Assembly (NCBI RefSeq): GCF_016807185.1
Contig: NZ_JAEVYN010000001.1
Location: forward strand, 62,001-126,000
Direction of reading: 5' to 3'
Length of the DNA stretch: 64,000 bases
Source: Leptolyngbya sp. Cla-17
Lineage (GTDB): Bacteria; Cyanobacteriota; Cyanobacteriia; Leptolyngbyales; Leptolyngbyaceae
Position 1 is the stretch's first letter; every line of letters starts with the position of its first letter. Positions 53,900-63,320 of this stretch are shown piece by piece. Below the pieces are notes generated by a model. The model saw nothing but the letters and a program-made list of their open reading frames with translations, searched no databases and was not told the origin of the DNA. The translations under genes and the position numbers were made by a program.

Positions 53900-54736
53900 G
53901 TGATCTTTAACGAACGTACTCAGATGTCAGGTGGCGAACATCAAGAACAAAACCCTTTGTCGGAGATTGTGGCGTTAGGTGATGCGCCTAAGGATCGGGC
54001 TGATCACACCGATCGCAAGCAAAGTCGAATGATTAGTCGGGTGCTGTCGCCTGCTGTGAAGCTCTGGCTGCGATCGCAGCTTGACCAAGTAGAAGACCTG
54101 GAACTGGAGATTGAGGCAGGCGATCGACAGCTTTTATCTGGTTCACTGCATCAGGTGATTGCTTCCGCGAATAAAGCAATTTATCAGGGTTTACACTTCA
54201 GCCAAGTTCGAGTGACTGCACAAGCTATTCAGACCAATCTAGGGCAAGTGCTGCGGGGAAAGCCTTTTCGATTGCTCGTTCCATTTCCGGTTAGCGGCAC
54301 TGTGACTCTATCAGAAGCAGATTTAAATACGTCTCTTCATGCTCCGCTATTAGGAAATGCGGTCAGCGATTTTTTGCTCGGCTTACTGCATGAAGACGAG
54401 AGAAATAATAGTTCAGGAAACACAACCAAAACTACTGAACTGCAAAATATTCAGGTCAATCTGCAACAAGGCGGATTAATCTTCAATGCAACGCTGATGC
54501 AGGATGGTCAGCCGTATCCGCTAATGGTGCAAACGCAGCTAGTAATTGAAAGGGGCAATCATTTGCGGCTGGATCAGTTCCGTTGCCAGTTAGAAGGGGG
54601 AATGGAGCCAAGTTCACTAGCCGATTTGCCAACCAGTTTTACATTTGATCTTGGCTCAGAGGTTTGCTTGGAAGAGTTAACAATTTATCCGGAGAAAATA
54701 GTATGCCGAGGGCGAATTACTGTTATTCCGGCTTGA
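53900..54736 (+). CDS. DUF2993 (LmeA-like) protein
   Basis: The 278-aa protein has the DUF2993 domain (about residues 45-270) with DLELEIEAGDRQLLSGSLHQV, RGKPFRLLVPFPVSGTVTL and SEADLNTSLHAPLL. The family binds phospholipids in actinobacteria (LmeA) and is common in cyanobacteria without known role. No signal peptide is seen at this start. The GTG at 53900 has GAGG just upstream; the ATG at 53924 is the alternative. Confidence 0.85.
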   Translation: MIFNERTQMSGGEHQEQNPLSEIVALGDAPKDRADHTDRKQSRMISRVLSPAVKLWLRSQLDQVEDLELEIEAGDRQLLSGSLHQVIASANKAIYQGLHFSQVRVTAQAIQTNLGQVLRGKPFRLLVPFPVSGTVTLSEADLNTSLHAPLLGNAVSDFLLGLLHEDERNNSSGNTTKTTELQNIQVNLQQGGLIFNATLMQDGQPYPLMVQTQLVIERGNHLRLDQFRCQLEGGMEPSSLADLPTSFTFDLGSEVCLEELTIYPEKIVCRGRITVIPA

Positions 54737-54747
54737 CCTAAAGAATT

Positions 54748-54780
54748 AAGGTGCGTTGAGCTTAGTCGCGACGCACCCTA
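54748..54780. repeat. GGTGCGT...ACGCACC palindromic element between convergent genes
   Basis: GGTGCGT (54750-54756) and ACGCACC (54771-54777) form a hairpin that lies between the convergent DUF2993 and hemB genes. Sequences of the form GGTGCGTT...ACGCACC(CTAC) are, in my recollection, dispersed palindromic repeats in many cyanobacterial genomes. It may also act as a two-way terminator. Confidence 0.6.
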
Positions 54781-54794
54781 CAGCAATTCCCAGC

Positions 54795-55778
54795 TTAAGC
54801 CCCTAACCACCGGGCGGCATCTTTGGCGTGATAGGTGAGGATGAGGTCGGCTCCGGCGCGTTTAAAACTGGTGAGGGTTTCTAAAACGACGCGCTGTTCG
54901 TCAATCCAGCCGTTGAGGGCAGCGGCTTTAATCATGGCGTATTCACCTGAAACGTTGTAAGCGGCAACCGGCAGATTAGAAGCTTCTTTCACACGCCAAA
55001 TGATATCCATGTAAGACAGGGCAGGCTTAACCATTAGCATGTCTGCGCCTTCAGCAATATCCAATTCAATTTCTTTGAGGGCTTCGCGTGCGTTACCTGG
55101 GTCCATTTGATAGGTGCGGCGATCGCCAAATTGAGGCGTAGAATCTGCCGCATCCCGGAACGGACCATAGTACGCCGAAGCATATTTTGCCGCATAGGAC
55201 ATAATCGGCGTATCTTGAAAGCCTGCTGCATCCAGCCCTTCACGCACAGCCTGAACAAAGCCATCCATCATGCCGGAGGGAGCAATAATATCTGCGCCTG
55301 CTTTTGCTTGAGAAACAGCAGTTTTTTTCAGGAGTTCTAAGGTGGGGTCGTTGAGTACCCGCCCTGTTAAGTCGCCCACTTCCAAATAGCCGCAGTGTCC
55401 ATGGGCAGTATATTCACACAAGCAGGTATCTGCAATCACGATCAGGTCAGGAACCGCTTCCTTAACCGCAGTGGCTGCTTTTTGCACAATGCCGCAATCA
55501 TGCCAAGCACCCGTGGCATCGTCATCTTTGTCGGCGGGAATGCCAAATAAAATGATACCGGGAATGCCCAAGTCATACACTTCCTTGGCTTCTTCAACAA
55601 TTTTGTCTACCGAAAGCTGAAAGACTCCCGGCATAGATTTCACTTCTTTGGCGATCGCCTCACCTGGGACTGCAAACAGCGGATAGATAAAGTCGCTGGT
55701 CGTTAGTACTGTTTCACGCACCATGCGACGAAGCTGAGGATGGCTACGAAGACGACGAGGACGATGAACTGGAAACAT
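54795..55778 (-). CDS. hemB: Porphobilinogen synthase (delta-aminolevulinate dehydratase)
   Basis: HemB condenses two 5-aminolevulinate molecules to porphobilinogen for heme and chlorophyll. The 327-aa protein carries the catalytic lysines in MLMVKPALSYMDI and ASAYYGPFRDA (the latter block lies near the first Lys in AAKYASAYYG). It has the zinc-type Cys triad DTCLCEYTAHGHCG and not the Asp-rich magnesium form of plants. It is a single-gene unit and converges on the DUF2993 gene. Confidence 0.96.
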   Translation of the reverse strand: MFPVHRPRRLRSHPQLRRMVRETVLTTSDFIYPLFAVPGEAIAKEVKSMPGVFQLSVDKIVEEAKEVYDLGIPGIILFGIPADKDDDATGAWHDCGIVQKAATAVKEAVPDLIVIADTCLCEYTAHGHCGYLEVGDLTGRVLNDPTLELLKKTAVSQAKAGADIIAPSGMMDGFVQAVREGLDAAGFQDTPIMSYAAKYASAYYGPFRDAADSTPQFGDRRTYQMDPGNAREALKEIELDIAEGADMLMVKPALSYMDIIWRVKEASNLPVAAYNVSGEYAMIKAAALNGWIDEQRVVLETLTSFKRAGADLILTYHAKDAARWLGA

Positions 55779-55961
55779 AATTAAACAAAGGATGCATCAG
55801 TTCTTAAAAGTCTAAAACGTTCTGCTGCGGAACCATTGATCCCTTACGTTACGTTGTGTTGCAGCCGAGGAAAGTACGGAGTGCGGAGCCACGAAGTGCG
55901 GAGTACAGAGTGCAGCGAATAGGGCAGAGTACAAACGACAGATGGAGAAAGGCTTTCATCT

Positions 55962-55995
55962 AACTCCGAACCCCGAACTCCGAACCCCGAACTCC
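55962..55995. repeat. Short tandem repeat AACTCCGAACCCCG
   Basis: A 14-bp unit (AACTCCGAACCCCG) is repeated 2.4 times just before the MAPEG gene stop codon. It resembles the short tandemly repeated sequences of filamentous cyanobacteria. Nearby 55870-55915 has further short GTGCGGAGT-like repeats. Confidence 0.75.
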
Positions 55996-56420
55996 TAACC
56001 TAGCTGCTTCAGGCTGAGAATAAACAGTGTAAAGATGCTGAAGGAACCCGTTGCAAACATCAGCGATCGCCCTGGGACAAAATTTAGAACATAAAAGAGC
56101 GGATAGAAAGTGCGGGCGATGACAAAGGCGATCGCAGCCCACGCCGCACTGGGAGAGGTCACCTGAGTCATATATGTCATCAGCGCTGCTGCCGTAAATA
56201 ACATAAAGGCTTCAAAGGCATTTTGATGGGCCCAGGTTGCCCGTTGAGCATAGATCGGCAATTTATCAACTAGCGCACGAGGAGTTTCAAAAGCCTGAAA
56301 CCCAACTTGAACGCGACCAGCAGCGACCAGGAAAAAGGGCAAATAAATCAATGCGGCCGCTGCAACAATGCCATAAAGCAATGCAGCAGGCGTAGAAATT
56401 GGAAGCTGAGGAAGAGTCAT
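55995..56420 (-). CDS. MAPEG-family membrane protein
   Basis: The 141-aa protein has four membrane segments typical of the MAPEG family of glutathione and eicosanoid enzymes, with the QRATWAHQNAFEAFMLF block. The ATG at 56420 is chosen; a TTG at 56432 is upstream in frame. Bacterial members are mostly of unknown substrate. Upstream in the same direction is moaD, with a 70-bp gap. Confidence 0.85.
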   Translation of the reverse strand: MTLPQLPISTPAALLYGIVAAAALIYLPFFLVAAGRVQVGFQAFETPRALVDKLPIYAQRATWAHQNAFEAFMLFTAAALMTYMTQVTSPSAAWAAIAFVIARTFYPLFYVLNFVPGRSLMFATGSFSIFTLFILSLKQLG

Positions 56421-56489
56421 AGTTCTATGCAAATTAGTAGCAACACTTCTAGCGTACTGGCAGATAGAGGATGTTGAGATACGACAACA

Positions 56490-56750
56490 CTATCCACCAC
56501 TAACCGGAGGAATGAGAACCACTTCATCGCCTGATTGCAAAACGGTTTCAGGTGGGACAAATTGCAAATTTACGCCAAATCGCGTGACCTCCTGCCACTG
56601 AGCCAGTTGAGGATGGGCGGCAATCAAGCGATCGCGCACCGCTTCGACCCTCGTGCCTGTAGGCAACTCAAGCTTCAAGTCAGACACTCCACAAACCTCT
56701 TGATATGCCGCAAATAGCTTGACTGTGACCGCAATGGTGGAATCAGACAT
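56490..56750 (-). CDS. moaD: MoaD/ThiS-family sulfur carrier, molybdopterin synthase small subunit
   Basis: The 86-aa protein has the ubiquitin-like fold and ends in VSGG, the terminal Gly-Gly that is thiocarboxylated. LFAAYQEVCGV and GDEVVLIPPVSGG are typical of MoaD. The frame is open to a TTG at 56777, but the ATG at 56750 fits the family. No moaE is adjacent. Confidence 0.86.
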   Translation of the reverse strand: MSDSTIAVTVKLFAAYQEVCGVSDLKLELPTGTRVEAVRDRLIAAHPQLAQWQEVTRFGVNLQFVPPETVLQSGDEVVLIPPVSGG

Positions 56751-56920
56751 AGGAGTGAAAGGACAGCGAAATTCCAATTTTAAGAGGAGTATACAGGTGG
56801 AGCAAAACTCGAAACATATTTTGCTGAGAATCTATCTAAAGAGTGACTAGCATGACTCACCCTTTGCAAGGGTTTGGCGCTAGAGTATCAGAGCCGCCGT
56901 CTGTATTAGAGGAAAGGTAA

Positions 56921-57712
56921 ATGCTAGAGCTATACCAATTTGAGATGTCTCATTATGTCGAAAAAATTCGCCTAATTCTGGACTACAAAGGATTGGAGTA
57001 TCGCAAAATTAATGTCACTCCTGGGATGGGTCAGTTGGATCTGATGCAAAAGTCAGGGCAACGGCAAGTACCTGTGCTAAAAGACGGCAATGAAGTTATC
57101 GCAGATTCCACTGCAATCGCAGAATATTTAGACAAACACTATCCCGACAAACCGATTATTCCTCACGATCCGAAGCTACGCGGATTGTGCTTGATGATGG
57201 AGCAATGGGCAGATGAATCCATCGGGTTGAATGCTCGTAAATGCCTGATTGGTTCCCTAGGGCAAGATCAAAGCTTCCGCACAGCCGCCCTTCCCTCTAA
57301 TACGCCTGATTTCCTCAAAAATTTGGTAAGTTCAGTCCCCAATGATTTATTTAGCTTTCTTGGTTTTGGCGTAGGTCTTGGTCCCGATACCATTAAAGCG
57401 GCTCATGATGCCATGAAGCGTGACCTTGCCGCTTTGTGCTTCATCCTGCTAGACCAACCCTATCTAGTGACTGATCACCCAACCCTGGCAGATTTTGCCG
57501 TTGCTGGGTTAACAATGTATGTCAAATTTCCTGAAGGTAACTATCTCAACATTCCTGAGGCTCTTAAGGGTAAAGGAGTAACAGGTATCGCTGACATTGG
57601 CACCTTTAAACCATTTTTTGATTGGCGCGATAAACTCTATTCCGACTATCGGAAACCACTGATTGGGATGGCTTCTAGTGGAGCGCGCCCAACATCGATC
57701 AATATCGATTAG
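56921..57712 (+). CDS. Glutathione S-transferase family protein
   Basis: The 263-aa protein has a thioredoxin-like N-terminal domain (residues 1-78, with QVPVLKDGN and DSTAIAEYL, the glutathione-binding motifs) and a helical C-terminal domain. The first domain has Ser in SHYVEKIRL at the usual catalytic place. The ATG at 56921 has GAGGAAAGG upstream. Substrate unknown. Confidence 0.9.
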   Translation: MLELYQFEMSHYVEKIRLILDYKGLEYRKINVTPGMGQLDLMQKSGQRQVPVLKDGNEVIADSTAIAEYLDKHYPDKPIIPHDPKLRGLCLMMEQWADESIGLNARKCLIGSLGQDQSFRTAALPSNTPDFLKNLVSSVPNDLFSFLGFGVGLGPDTIKAAHDAMKRDLAALCFILLDQPYLVTDHPTLADFAVAGLTMYVKFPEGNYLNIPEALKGKGVTGIADIGTFKPFFDWRDKLYSDYRKPLIGMASSGARPTSINID

Positions 57713-57848
57713 GGAAGTCGAGAGTCAGGAGCGGACAGCGATAACTGTTGCTTTGTATGTCGCACCATTGCTCAACTTTTTATTGCTTCAATTCTAAATT
57801 CTGCATGTAACATGCATTCCATAAAGCCTGACAACTGGGGGTTATGGT

Positions 57849-58607
57849 ATGGCAGCGCAACAACACAGAAACGCGATTGGGTTAATCTTTGGAGGCGCGA
57901 TCGCGGGGTCGTTGCTCGTGATTCCATCAAGCATTGCTCAGCAGGCATTACCGCCGCCGCCATCGGTGCCCAATCTGGTTCCCTTGCCTTCCTTGCAGCC
58001 TGTCAATCCTATGCCGGGAATGATGGGCGCACCGCAGGAAGCTATTTTTCAAGCACCTGCTCAAGCTCAGAGCACTGCTCCAAGCTATCAAGTGTTGGTG
58101 AATGGAGATAGCCCTTACTTATTGCAACAAATTCAGCGCGTGGATGCTGCTTCTTTTGTGCGGGAATATCAAGGGAAAAGAGTGGTTCAGGCAGGCGTAT
58201 TTAGTACCGCACCAGAAGCTCAACAGCGTGTAGCGGTTTTAAATCAGCAGGGAATTGGTGCTCAAGTAGTGACAGCAACAGTAGGCTTCCCAAGCCAGGT
58301 AATGCCCACAACTTACCCCAATGCCTATCCTAATTCAGCCATGGGCATGAATCCTAACGCTATGAATGCCGATTTGCCAAGGGTTCCTTTTTATCAAGTG
58401 GTCGTTCCCACGCCTCCATCCAACTACGGCATGATTACAAACAAAATGATGACAATGGGAGTTCGCCCAGAGGCAATTCAAACTAAGCGATCGCCCAATG
58501 GTCCTCACGTTGCGGTTGGACCCTTTACCCAACAGGGAGAAGCAGAAAGCGTGAGTAGCTATCTCCGCAGTGGCGGTATGGATGCACGAGTGTTTTATTC
58601 GAGATGA
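57849..58607 (+). CDS. SPOR-domain-like exported protein
   Basis: The 252-aa protein has an N-terminal hydrophobic segment (about 9-28, GLIFGGAIAGSLLVIPSSI) as a signal or anchor, a Pro-rich linker (30-70) and two SPOR-like blocks. The first contains VVQAGVFSTAPEAQQRVAVL and the second HVAVGPFTQQGEAESVSSYL. SPOR domains bind denuded glycans at septa. Its stop codon overlaps the start of the nnr gene (ATGA), so both are coupled. Confidence 0.84.
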   Translation: MAAQQHRNAIGLIFGGAIAGSLLVIPSSIAQQALPPPPSVPNLVPLPSLQPVNPMPGMMGAPQEAIFQAPAQAQSTAPSYQVLVNGDSPYLLQQIQRVDAASFVREYQGKRVVQAGVFSTAPEAQQRVAVLNQQGIGAQVVTATVGFPSQVMPTTYPNAYPNSAMGMNPNAMNADLPRVPFYQVVVPTPPSNYGMITNKMMTMGVRPEAIQTKRSPNGPHVAVGPFTQQGEAESVSSYLRSGGMDARVFYSR

Positions 58608-60259
58608 TGCGGCAGTCTCTTTCTCAGCGGCAGCAGGCGATTCAGCAGATCGTGGTTACGGCTGAGGAAATGCGGCAGGTGGAAAAGCGCATTTTTGCAG
58701 CCGGAATGCCTGTGGCAGCACTGATGGAAAAGGTTGCGATCGCGATCGTGCATCGGATTGCCGACCTGTATCCCGATCTAACAGTGCAAATTGGGGTATT
58801 GGTTGGGTCGGGGCATAATGGCGGCGATGGGTTAGTCGTAGCACGGGAGCTAAACTTTCGCGGTTACTCCGTTTCGATTTACCGCTCTTCAACCGAGCTA
58901 AAGGAATTAACTGGATGTCATGCAAACTACTGCCAACGCTTAGGAATTCCTTTTGTTGATCAGGTTGGTGCCCTGCAAGACTGTGACCTGCTGATTGATG
59001 CATTTTTTGGCGTCGGGTTAGATCGAGAGCTATCGACCGATCTTGCTGCAATAATCAATCAAGTCAATACTTGGATGAAACCTGTTATCAGCATTGATGT
59101 CCCGTCAGGATTGCATACCGATACAGGGCAGGCTTTAGGAACCGCGATTCAAGCGACTCATACCTTATGTTTAGGCTTGTGGAAACAGGGTTTGCTGCAA
59201 GATCATGCGCTCAAGTTTGTCGGCAAGGCAGAACTGATTGATTTTGATTTGCCCCTAGCGGATGTGTGGGCAATAGTGGGTGAGTTGCCCAAAGTGCAGC
59301 GGATTACAGCAGACAGCGCGATCGCTCATCTTCCTCTACATCGCTCTGCTACGGCCCACAAGTACACAATGGGGCACCTGCTGCTGATCTGTGGCTCCCG
59401 GCGGTATGCTGGTGCGGCGATTTTGGCGGGATTGGGTGCGCGTGCCAGTGGGGTCGGGATGCTATCCATTGCAGTGCCTGAATCAATTAAGCCGATTTTG
59501 ACTGCACAGCTACCGGAAGCGCTGATTATAGGCTGTCCCGAAACGGAATCGGGTGCAATCGCTCACCTCCCTCTAGATGATCTAGAGAACTATAAGGCGA
59601 TTGCCTGTGGTCCCGGTTTAACCAGCGACGCGGGTGCTATCGTGCAGCGCGTATTGGACAGCGATCGCCCTTTACTGCTCGATGCCGATGGGCTAAATTA
59701 TCTTGCCAGTATAGGCACAGTGCCCACCTTGCAGCGGCGATCAACAGTAACCGTTCTTACCCCCCACTGGGGAGAATTCAAACGCCTGTTTCCCGATCTT
59801 GTGTTTCCCGATCTTTCTGAAAACCCAACCTGTCGGATTACACCCACTCAGCAAGCCAGCACCCAAACCGGGGCGATCGTCTTGCTCAAAGGTGCTCGCA
59901 CCATTATTTCCAACACTCACACCACCTGGATCAATCCCGACAGCACTTCAGCTCTTGCTCGCGGTGGCAGTGGCGATGTTTTCACGGGCTTGCTCGGCGG
60001 ACTTTTAGCCCAGCACTTCGCCCAGACTTCCATGCTCCAACGGCTGCAACGGCTACAGCTATCAGAAATTTTACAAAGAGAAGATCATCCAACTCCAGTC
60101 CCTGACAATCAACCTCTGACACCCGTAACCTGTCTTGTACAAGCCGCGACATGGTGGCACGCCCAAGCCGGAATTTTGGCAGCTCAAGAGCGTACAGAAC
60201 TAGGCGTGGATGCATACACCTTGACCCAATACCTCTCAAAAATTTGGCAGAAGCGCTAA
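58604..60259 (+). CDS. nnr: Bifunctional NAD(P)H-hydrate epimerase/dehydratase
   Basis: The protein repairs hydrated NADH and NADPH. The N-terminal half (1-225) is the epimerase (YjeF-N) with LVGSGHNGGDGLVVARE and DAFFGVGLDREL. The C-terminal half (235-545) is the ADP/ATP-dependent dehydratase (YjeF-C) with the ARGGSGDVFTGLLGGLL loop. The 551-aa length is normal for the fusion. It overlaps the SPOR gene by 4 bp. Confidence 0.94.
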   Translation: MMRQSLSQRQQAIQQIVVTAEEMRQVEKRIFAAGMPVAALMEKVAIAIVHRIADLYPDLTVQIGVLVGSGHNGGDGLVVARELNFRGYSVSIYRSSTELKELTGCHANYCQRLGIPFVDQVGALQDCDLLIDAFFGVGLDRELSTDLAAIINQVNTWMKPVISIDVPSGLHTDTGQALGTAIQATHTLCLGLWKQGLLQDHALKFVGKAELIDFDLPLADVWAIVGELPKVQRITADSAIAHLPLHRSATAHKYTMGHLLLICGSRRYAGAAILAGLGARASGVGMLSIAVPESIKPILTAQLPEALIIGCPETESGAIAHLPLDDLENYKAIACGPGLTSDAGAIVQRVLDSDRPLLLDADGLNYLASIGTVPTLQRRSTVTVLTPHWGEFKRLFPDLVFPDLSENPTCRITPTQQASTQTGAIVLLKGARTIISNTHTTWINPDSTSALARGGSGDVFTGLLGGLLAQHFAQTSMLQRLQRLQLSEILQREDHPTPVPDNQPLTPVTCLVQAATWWHAQAGILAAQERTELGVDAYTLTQYLSKIWQKR

Positions 60260-60415
60260 TATCGGGCGATCGCGGGTAGTTGTTGTACCCTAAATCATTT
60301 GCAATATCAGAGCGGAGTTTAGAATTCAATCAGGACTTCAGGCTACAACTCAAGACATTTGTTATTGGGGCGCTGAGTGACAGGCACATACGCAAACTCC
60401 CACATCAGAATTACA

Positions 60416-61792
60416 TCAATTGTGATGTTCCTCTTCTACTGATGGCGTTGTAGAAGGCATCACCAACACTTTATCTACCCGCGTTCCGTCCATATCCATA
60501 ACCTCAAATCGGAACCCGGCAGCCTCAAAGAAGTTTCCTGATGTGGGCACCCGTCCCAAAACCGCCATCACAAATCCACCCAGCGTATGGTAGTGTTCAT
60601 CTTCTTCGTGGGGTAGCATCTCTTGCTCCAACAGGTCTTTCAATGGCTCGATTGGCAGCAAACCATCTAGCAGCCAAGAACCATCTTCTCGACGAATGAT
60701 TTGAGGTTCCTCTTCATCTTCTGCCGACGGTAACTCGCCTACGATCGCTTCAACTAAATCATTTAGTGTTACTAACCCTTCGATGCCGCCATATTCATCA
60801 GTAATCAATGCAATATGGGTACCTGACTCTTGGAAAATTTCTAGCACTTTCAGAGCGCGGCTGTTTTCCGGAATGTAAAGGGGCGATCGCAATAAGGTTC
60901 TTAGATCGACAGGTGCCTGTGCCAATTGCAAAGACAGAATATCGCGCGCTCTAACAATACCCAGACAACTATCAAGAGTTCCCTGCGCAACGGGAAAACG
61001 AGAGTAGGTATTTTCTAGAATCTCTTGCTGATTTTCTTCCCAGGGTGCCTCAACATCGAGCCATGAGATTGCAGTGCGAGGAGTCATTAAGGTTTTGATT
61101 GCGCGATCGCCTAAGCGAAACACCCGCGACACCATCTCCTGCTCCGATTCCTCAAACATCCCAGCCTCAGTGCCTTGCTCAATCAGCACTTTAATTTCTT
61201 CTTCCGTTACAGCAGGTTCATCTGAGGCCTGAATATCTAGCAGCTTCAACAACCCCTCCGTTGAGACACTCAGCAAGTGCACCACTGGAGCCGCAAAAAT
61301 AGACAGTGATCGCATAGGACCTGCCACGGTGCAAGCAAGTTTTTCGGGATTGTTGAGCGCAATCCGTTTGGGCACCAGTTCGCCGATGACCAACGACAAG
61401 TAGGTGATAACAGTCACCACAGCAAGAATGCTAAGAGGTTTGCTGTAAAGTGCGAGGGGAGGAATGGTCCTAAAAACTTCTTCCAACCGTTGAGCAATCG
61501 TTGCTCCGGCGACGGTACCGCTAAGAATACCAATTAAGGTGATTCCAATTTGAACTGTGGAAAGAAAATTATTGGGAGAGCTTGCCAGCTTCAGTGCCAG
61601 ACGCGCCCTTTTGTCGCCTTGTTTGACCATCTGCTCTAACCGGACTTTACGGGCGGAAAGAATCGCAAGTTCCGATCCCGAAAAAATACCGTTGGCGATC
61701 GTCAGCGCAATAATGAGAACAATCTCGATGGCAACAGAAGACATACTGGAAAGACTTTTACTCCAAAGACTACATTCTACGCTCTCCAGCAT
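60416..61792 (-). CDS. CNNM/CorC-family (hemolysin-related) membrane protein
   Basis: The 458-aa protein has a DUF21 membrane domain (about 17-205) with four hydrophobic helices, a pair of CBS domains (about 220-345, RSPLYIPENSRALKVLEIF and HIALITDEYGGIEGLVTL) and a CorC_HlyC domain at the end. Family members affect Mg2+/Co2+ transport. The hemolysin label is historical. The ATG at 61792 has an alternative 16 codons in, just before the first helix. Confidence 0.93.
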   Translation of the reverse strand: MLESVECSLWSKSLSSMSSVAIEIVLIIALTIANGIFSGSELAILSARKVRLEQMVKQGDKRARLALKLASSPNNFLSTVQIGITLIGILSGTVAGATIAQRLEEVFRTIPPLALYSKPLSILAVVTVITYLSLVIGELVPKRIALNNPEKLACTVAGPMRSLSIFAAPVVHLLSVSTEGLLKLLDIQASDEPAVTEEEIKVLIEQGTEAGMFEESEQEMVSRVFRLGDRAIKTLMTPRTAISWLDVEAPWEENQQEILENTYSRFPVAQGTLDSCLGIVRARDILSLQLAQAPVDLRTLLRSPLYIPENSRALKVLEIFQESGTHIALITDEYGGIEGLVTLNDLVEAIVGELPSAEDEEEPQIIRREDGSWLLDGLLPIEPLKDLLEQEMLPHEEDEHYHTLGGFVMAVLGRVPTSGNFFEAAGFRFEVMDMDGTRVDKVLVMPSTTPSVEEEHHN

Positions 61793-61874
61793 AGGACTTC
61801 TGTTTACCTATTACCGCATATTTTTAGATGCGTAGGAAAAAAGCAGTTTCTTTCTACGCTTTTTTACCCTATGC

Positions 61875-62678
61875 TCAAGACGATTTTCCGGGTTCCAGGT
61901 TGATAAACGGCAACGCTCCATTGCCACCCATCACCTGCGGAAACTTGCCATCCCACTTGTCGATCGCCTGTTTTTGCAGCAGTTCTGGAGTTAATGTTTC
62001 TCGTAATAATCTTTGGGCTTCTGCCTGTCCCTTTGCTCGATTGACATTTGCTTCTGCTTCTTGCTCCGCTTCTTGAGCAATGTAAACCGCCCGTTGGGCA
62101 CGTTGTTCGGCAATTTGTTTTTCTTCTACCGCTTTAGAAAACTCAGTTGAAAAAGTGAGATCGACAACGCTGGTGTCTAGCACAATAATGCCGTATTTTT
62201 GCAGTCGCTCCCCCAAGGCAACATCAAAGTCTTGCTTCAATTCGTCTCGCTTGGTGATGGCTTCTTCCACGGTGCGTCGTGCCGCAGCGACTTTGAAGGA
62301 TTCCTGGGTTTGAGGCGCAATAATTTTTGAAACGATATTTTGCAGTGACCCCTGGGTGCGGCGAATATTGACAACCTGCACCGGATCAAGTCGAAAGTTA
62401 ATGGCAAAACTAGCGGTCAACTGCTGCAAATCCTTAGTAGAGCTTTGAGCCGGAACTTCAAACTTTTGCACCGTCAGGTCGTACATATCCACCCGTGAAA
62501 TCAGAGGTGGCTTGAGATGAATGCCTTCTAGCAAAACCCCGTCTCTTGCTTTGCCCAAAATACTGAGCACTCCCGCTTCACCTGGGTTGATGACTACATA
62601 AGCACTTAGCCCGATCAACAAGGCGATCGCCGCCAGAAAAAGCAGCGCGGTTGTCTGCCAGTTTGTTTGACTTTTCAT
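61875..62678 (-). CDS. Prohibitin-family (SPFH) membrane protein
   Basis: The 267-aa protein has one N-terminal membrane segment (about 10-28), an SPFH domain (about 30-215) with NPGEAGVLSILGKARDGVLLEGIHLKPPL-type sequence (residues 31-60), and a coiled-coil (QIAEQRAQRAVYIAQEAEQE). Prohibitins form ring complexes in thylakoid and cytoplasmic membranes and control proteases such as FtsH. The SH3-like gene lies 12 nt upstream in the same direction. Confidence 0.93.
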   Translation of the reverse strand: MKSQTNWQTTALLFLAAIALLIGLSAYVVINPGEAGVLSILGKARDGVLLEGIHLKPPLISRVDMYDLTVQKFEVPAQSSTKDLQQLTASFAINFRLDPVQVVNIRRTQGSLQNIVSKIIAPQTQESFKVAAARRTVEEAITKRDELKQDFDVALGERLQKYGIIVLDTSVVDLTFSTEFSKAVEEKQIAEQRAQRAVYIAQEAEQEAEANVNRAKGQAEAQRLLRETLTPELLQKQAIDKWDGKFPQVMGGNGALPFINLEPGKSS

Positions 62679-62690
62679 ACTAGATCTTCA

Positions 62691-63161
62691 TTACCACATT
62701 GCCCGAATGCACTTTCTTAGTGTAGACTTCATTTCGCCACCGTAGCTCTGATAGCGGGTTGGAATATAGCCGCTCTGCTGGATGGGGCGGTTGTAGGAAG
62801 ATTCGATATAGGGAATCCGCACCCCAATGTAAGATCGTCCGTCAACGCCTAGGATAGTGTTTATCCCATTCGATAGCTCGACTTTGTCCCCATTTGCTAA
62901 ATTACCCAGCGCGTTTCCTGATGCGGCTCTATTGTTAAACGGAATAAATCCATCGGCAACGATTACGCGGCAGTTTTGGTTGCGTTGAGCCAGCTTGCCA
63001 TCCACTTGCGATCGCGCAGGTTTCGCAGTACTACTGTCATCAGCAGTAACAGATGAAGATGAGGGATTCACCGCGATCGCTGGAAAAAGGTTGCTCAAAG
63101 CAGTGATCACGCCTAAACATGTCGCCACGATCAAATGCCTTTCCATTCTTGATCTTGTCAT
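62691..63161 (-). CDS. Exported SH3-like protein
   Basis: The 156-aa protein starts at the ATG 63161 (TTG 63173 and ATG 63146 are alternatives). It has a signal peptide (about 10-30), a Ser/Thr-rich stretch, and a C-terminal SH3b-like domain from about 60 to 135 (NCRVIVADGFIPFN, GDKVELSNGINTILGVDGRSYIGVRIP). It is probably periplasmic and wall-facing. Its stop codon lies 12 nt before the prohibitin start. Confidence 0.75.
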   Translation of the reverse strand: MTRSRMERHLIVATCLGVITALSNLFPAIAVNPSSSSVTADDSSTAKPARSQVDGKLAQRNQNCRVIVADGFIPFNNRAASGNALGNLANGDKVELSNGINTILGVDGRSYIGVRIPYIESSYNRPIQQSGYIPTRYQSYGGEMKSTLRKCIRAMW

Positions 63162-63320
63162 AATCACCAGCAAATTAGAACTTCTACGAAGATAGGCGAT
63201 TCATTCTGCAACAGCCGAAATTTGTGGAAATTGCTTAACACGCGACAGTTCAACCTTAAAGCTAGAAGAAAGTGAGCATTGCGATCGCTTGTTACACAGG
63301 AGCGATCGCCCGATTCCGTT

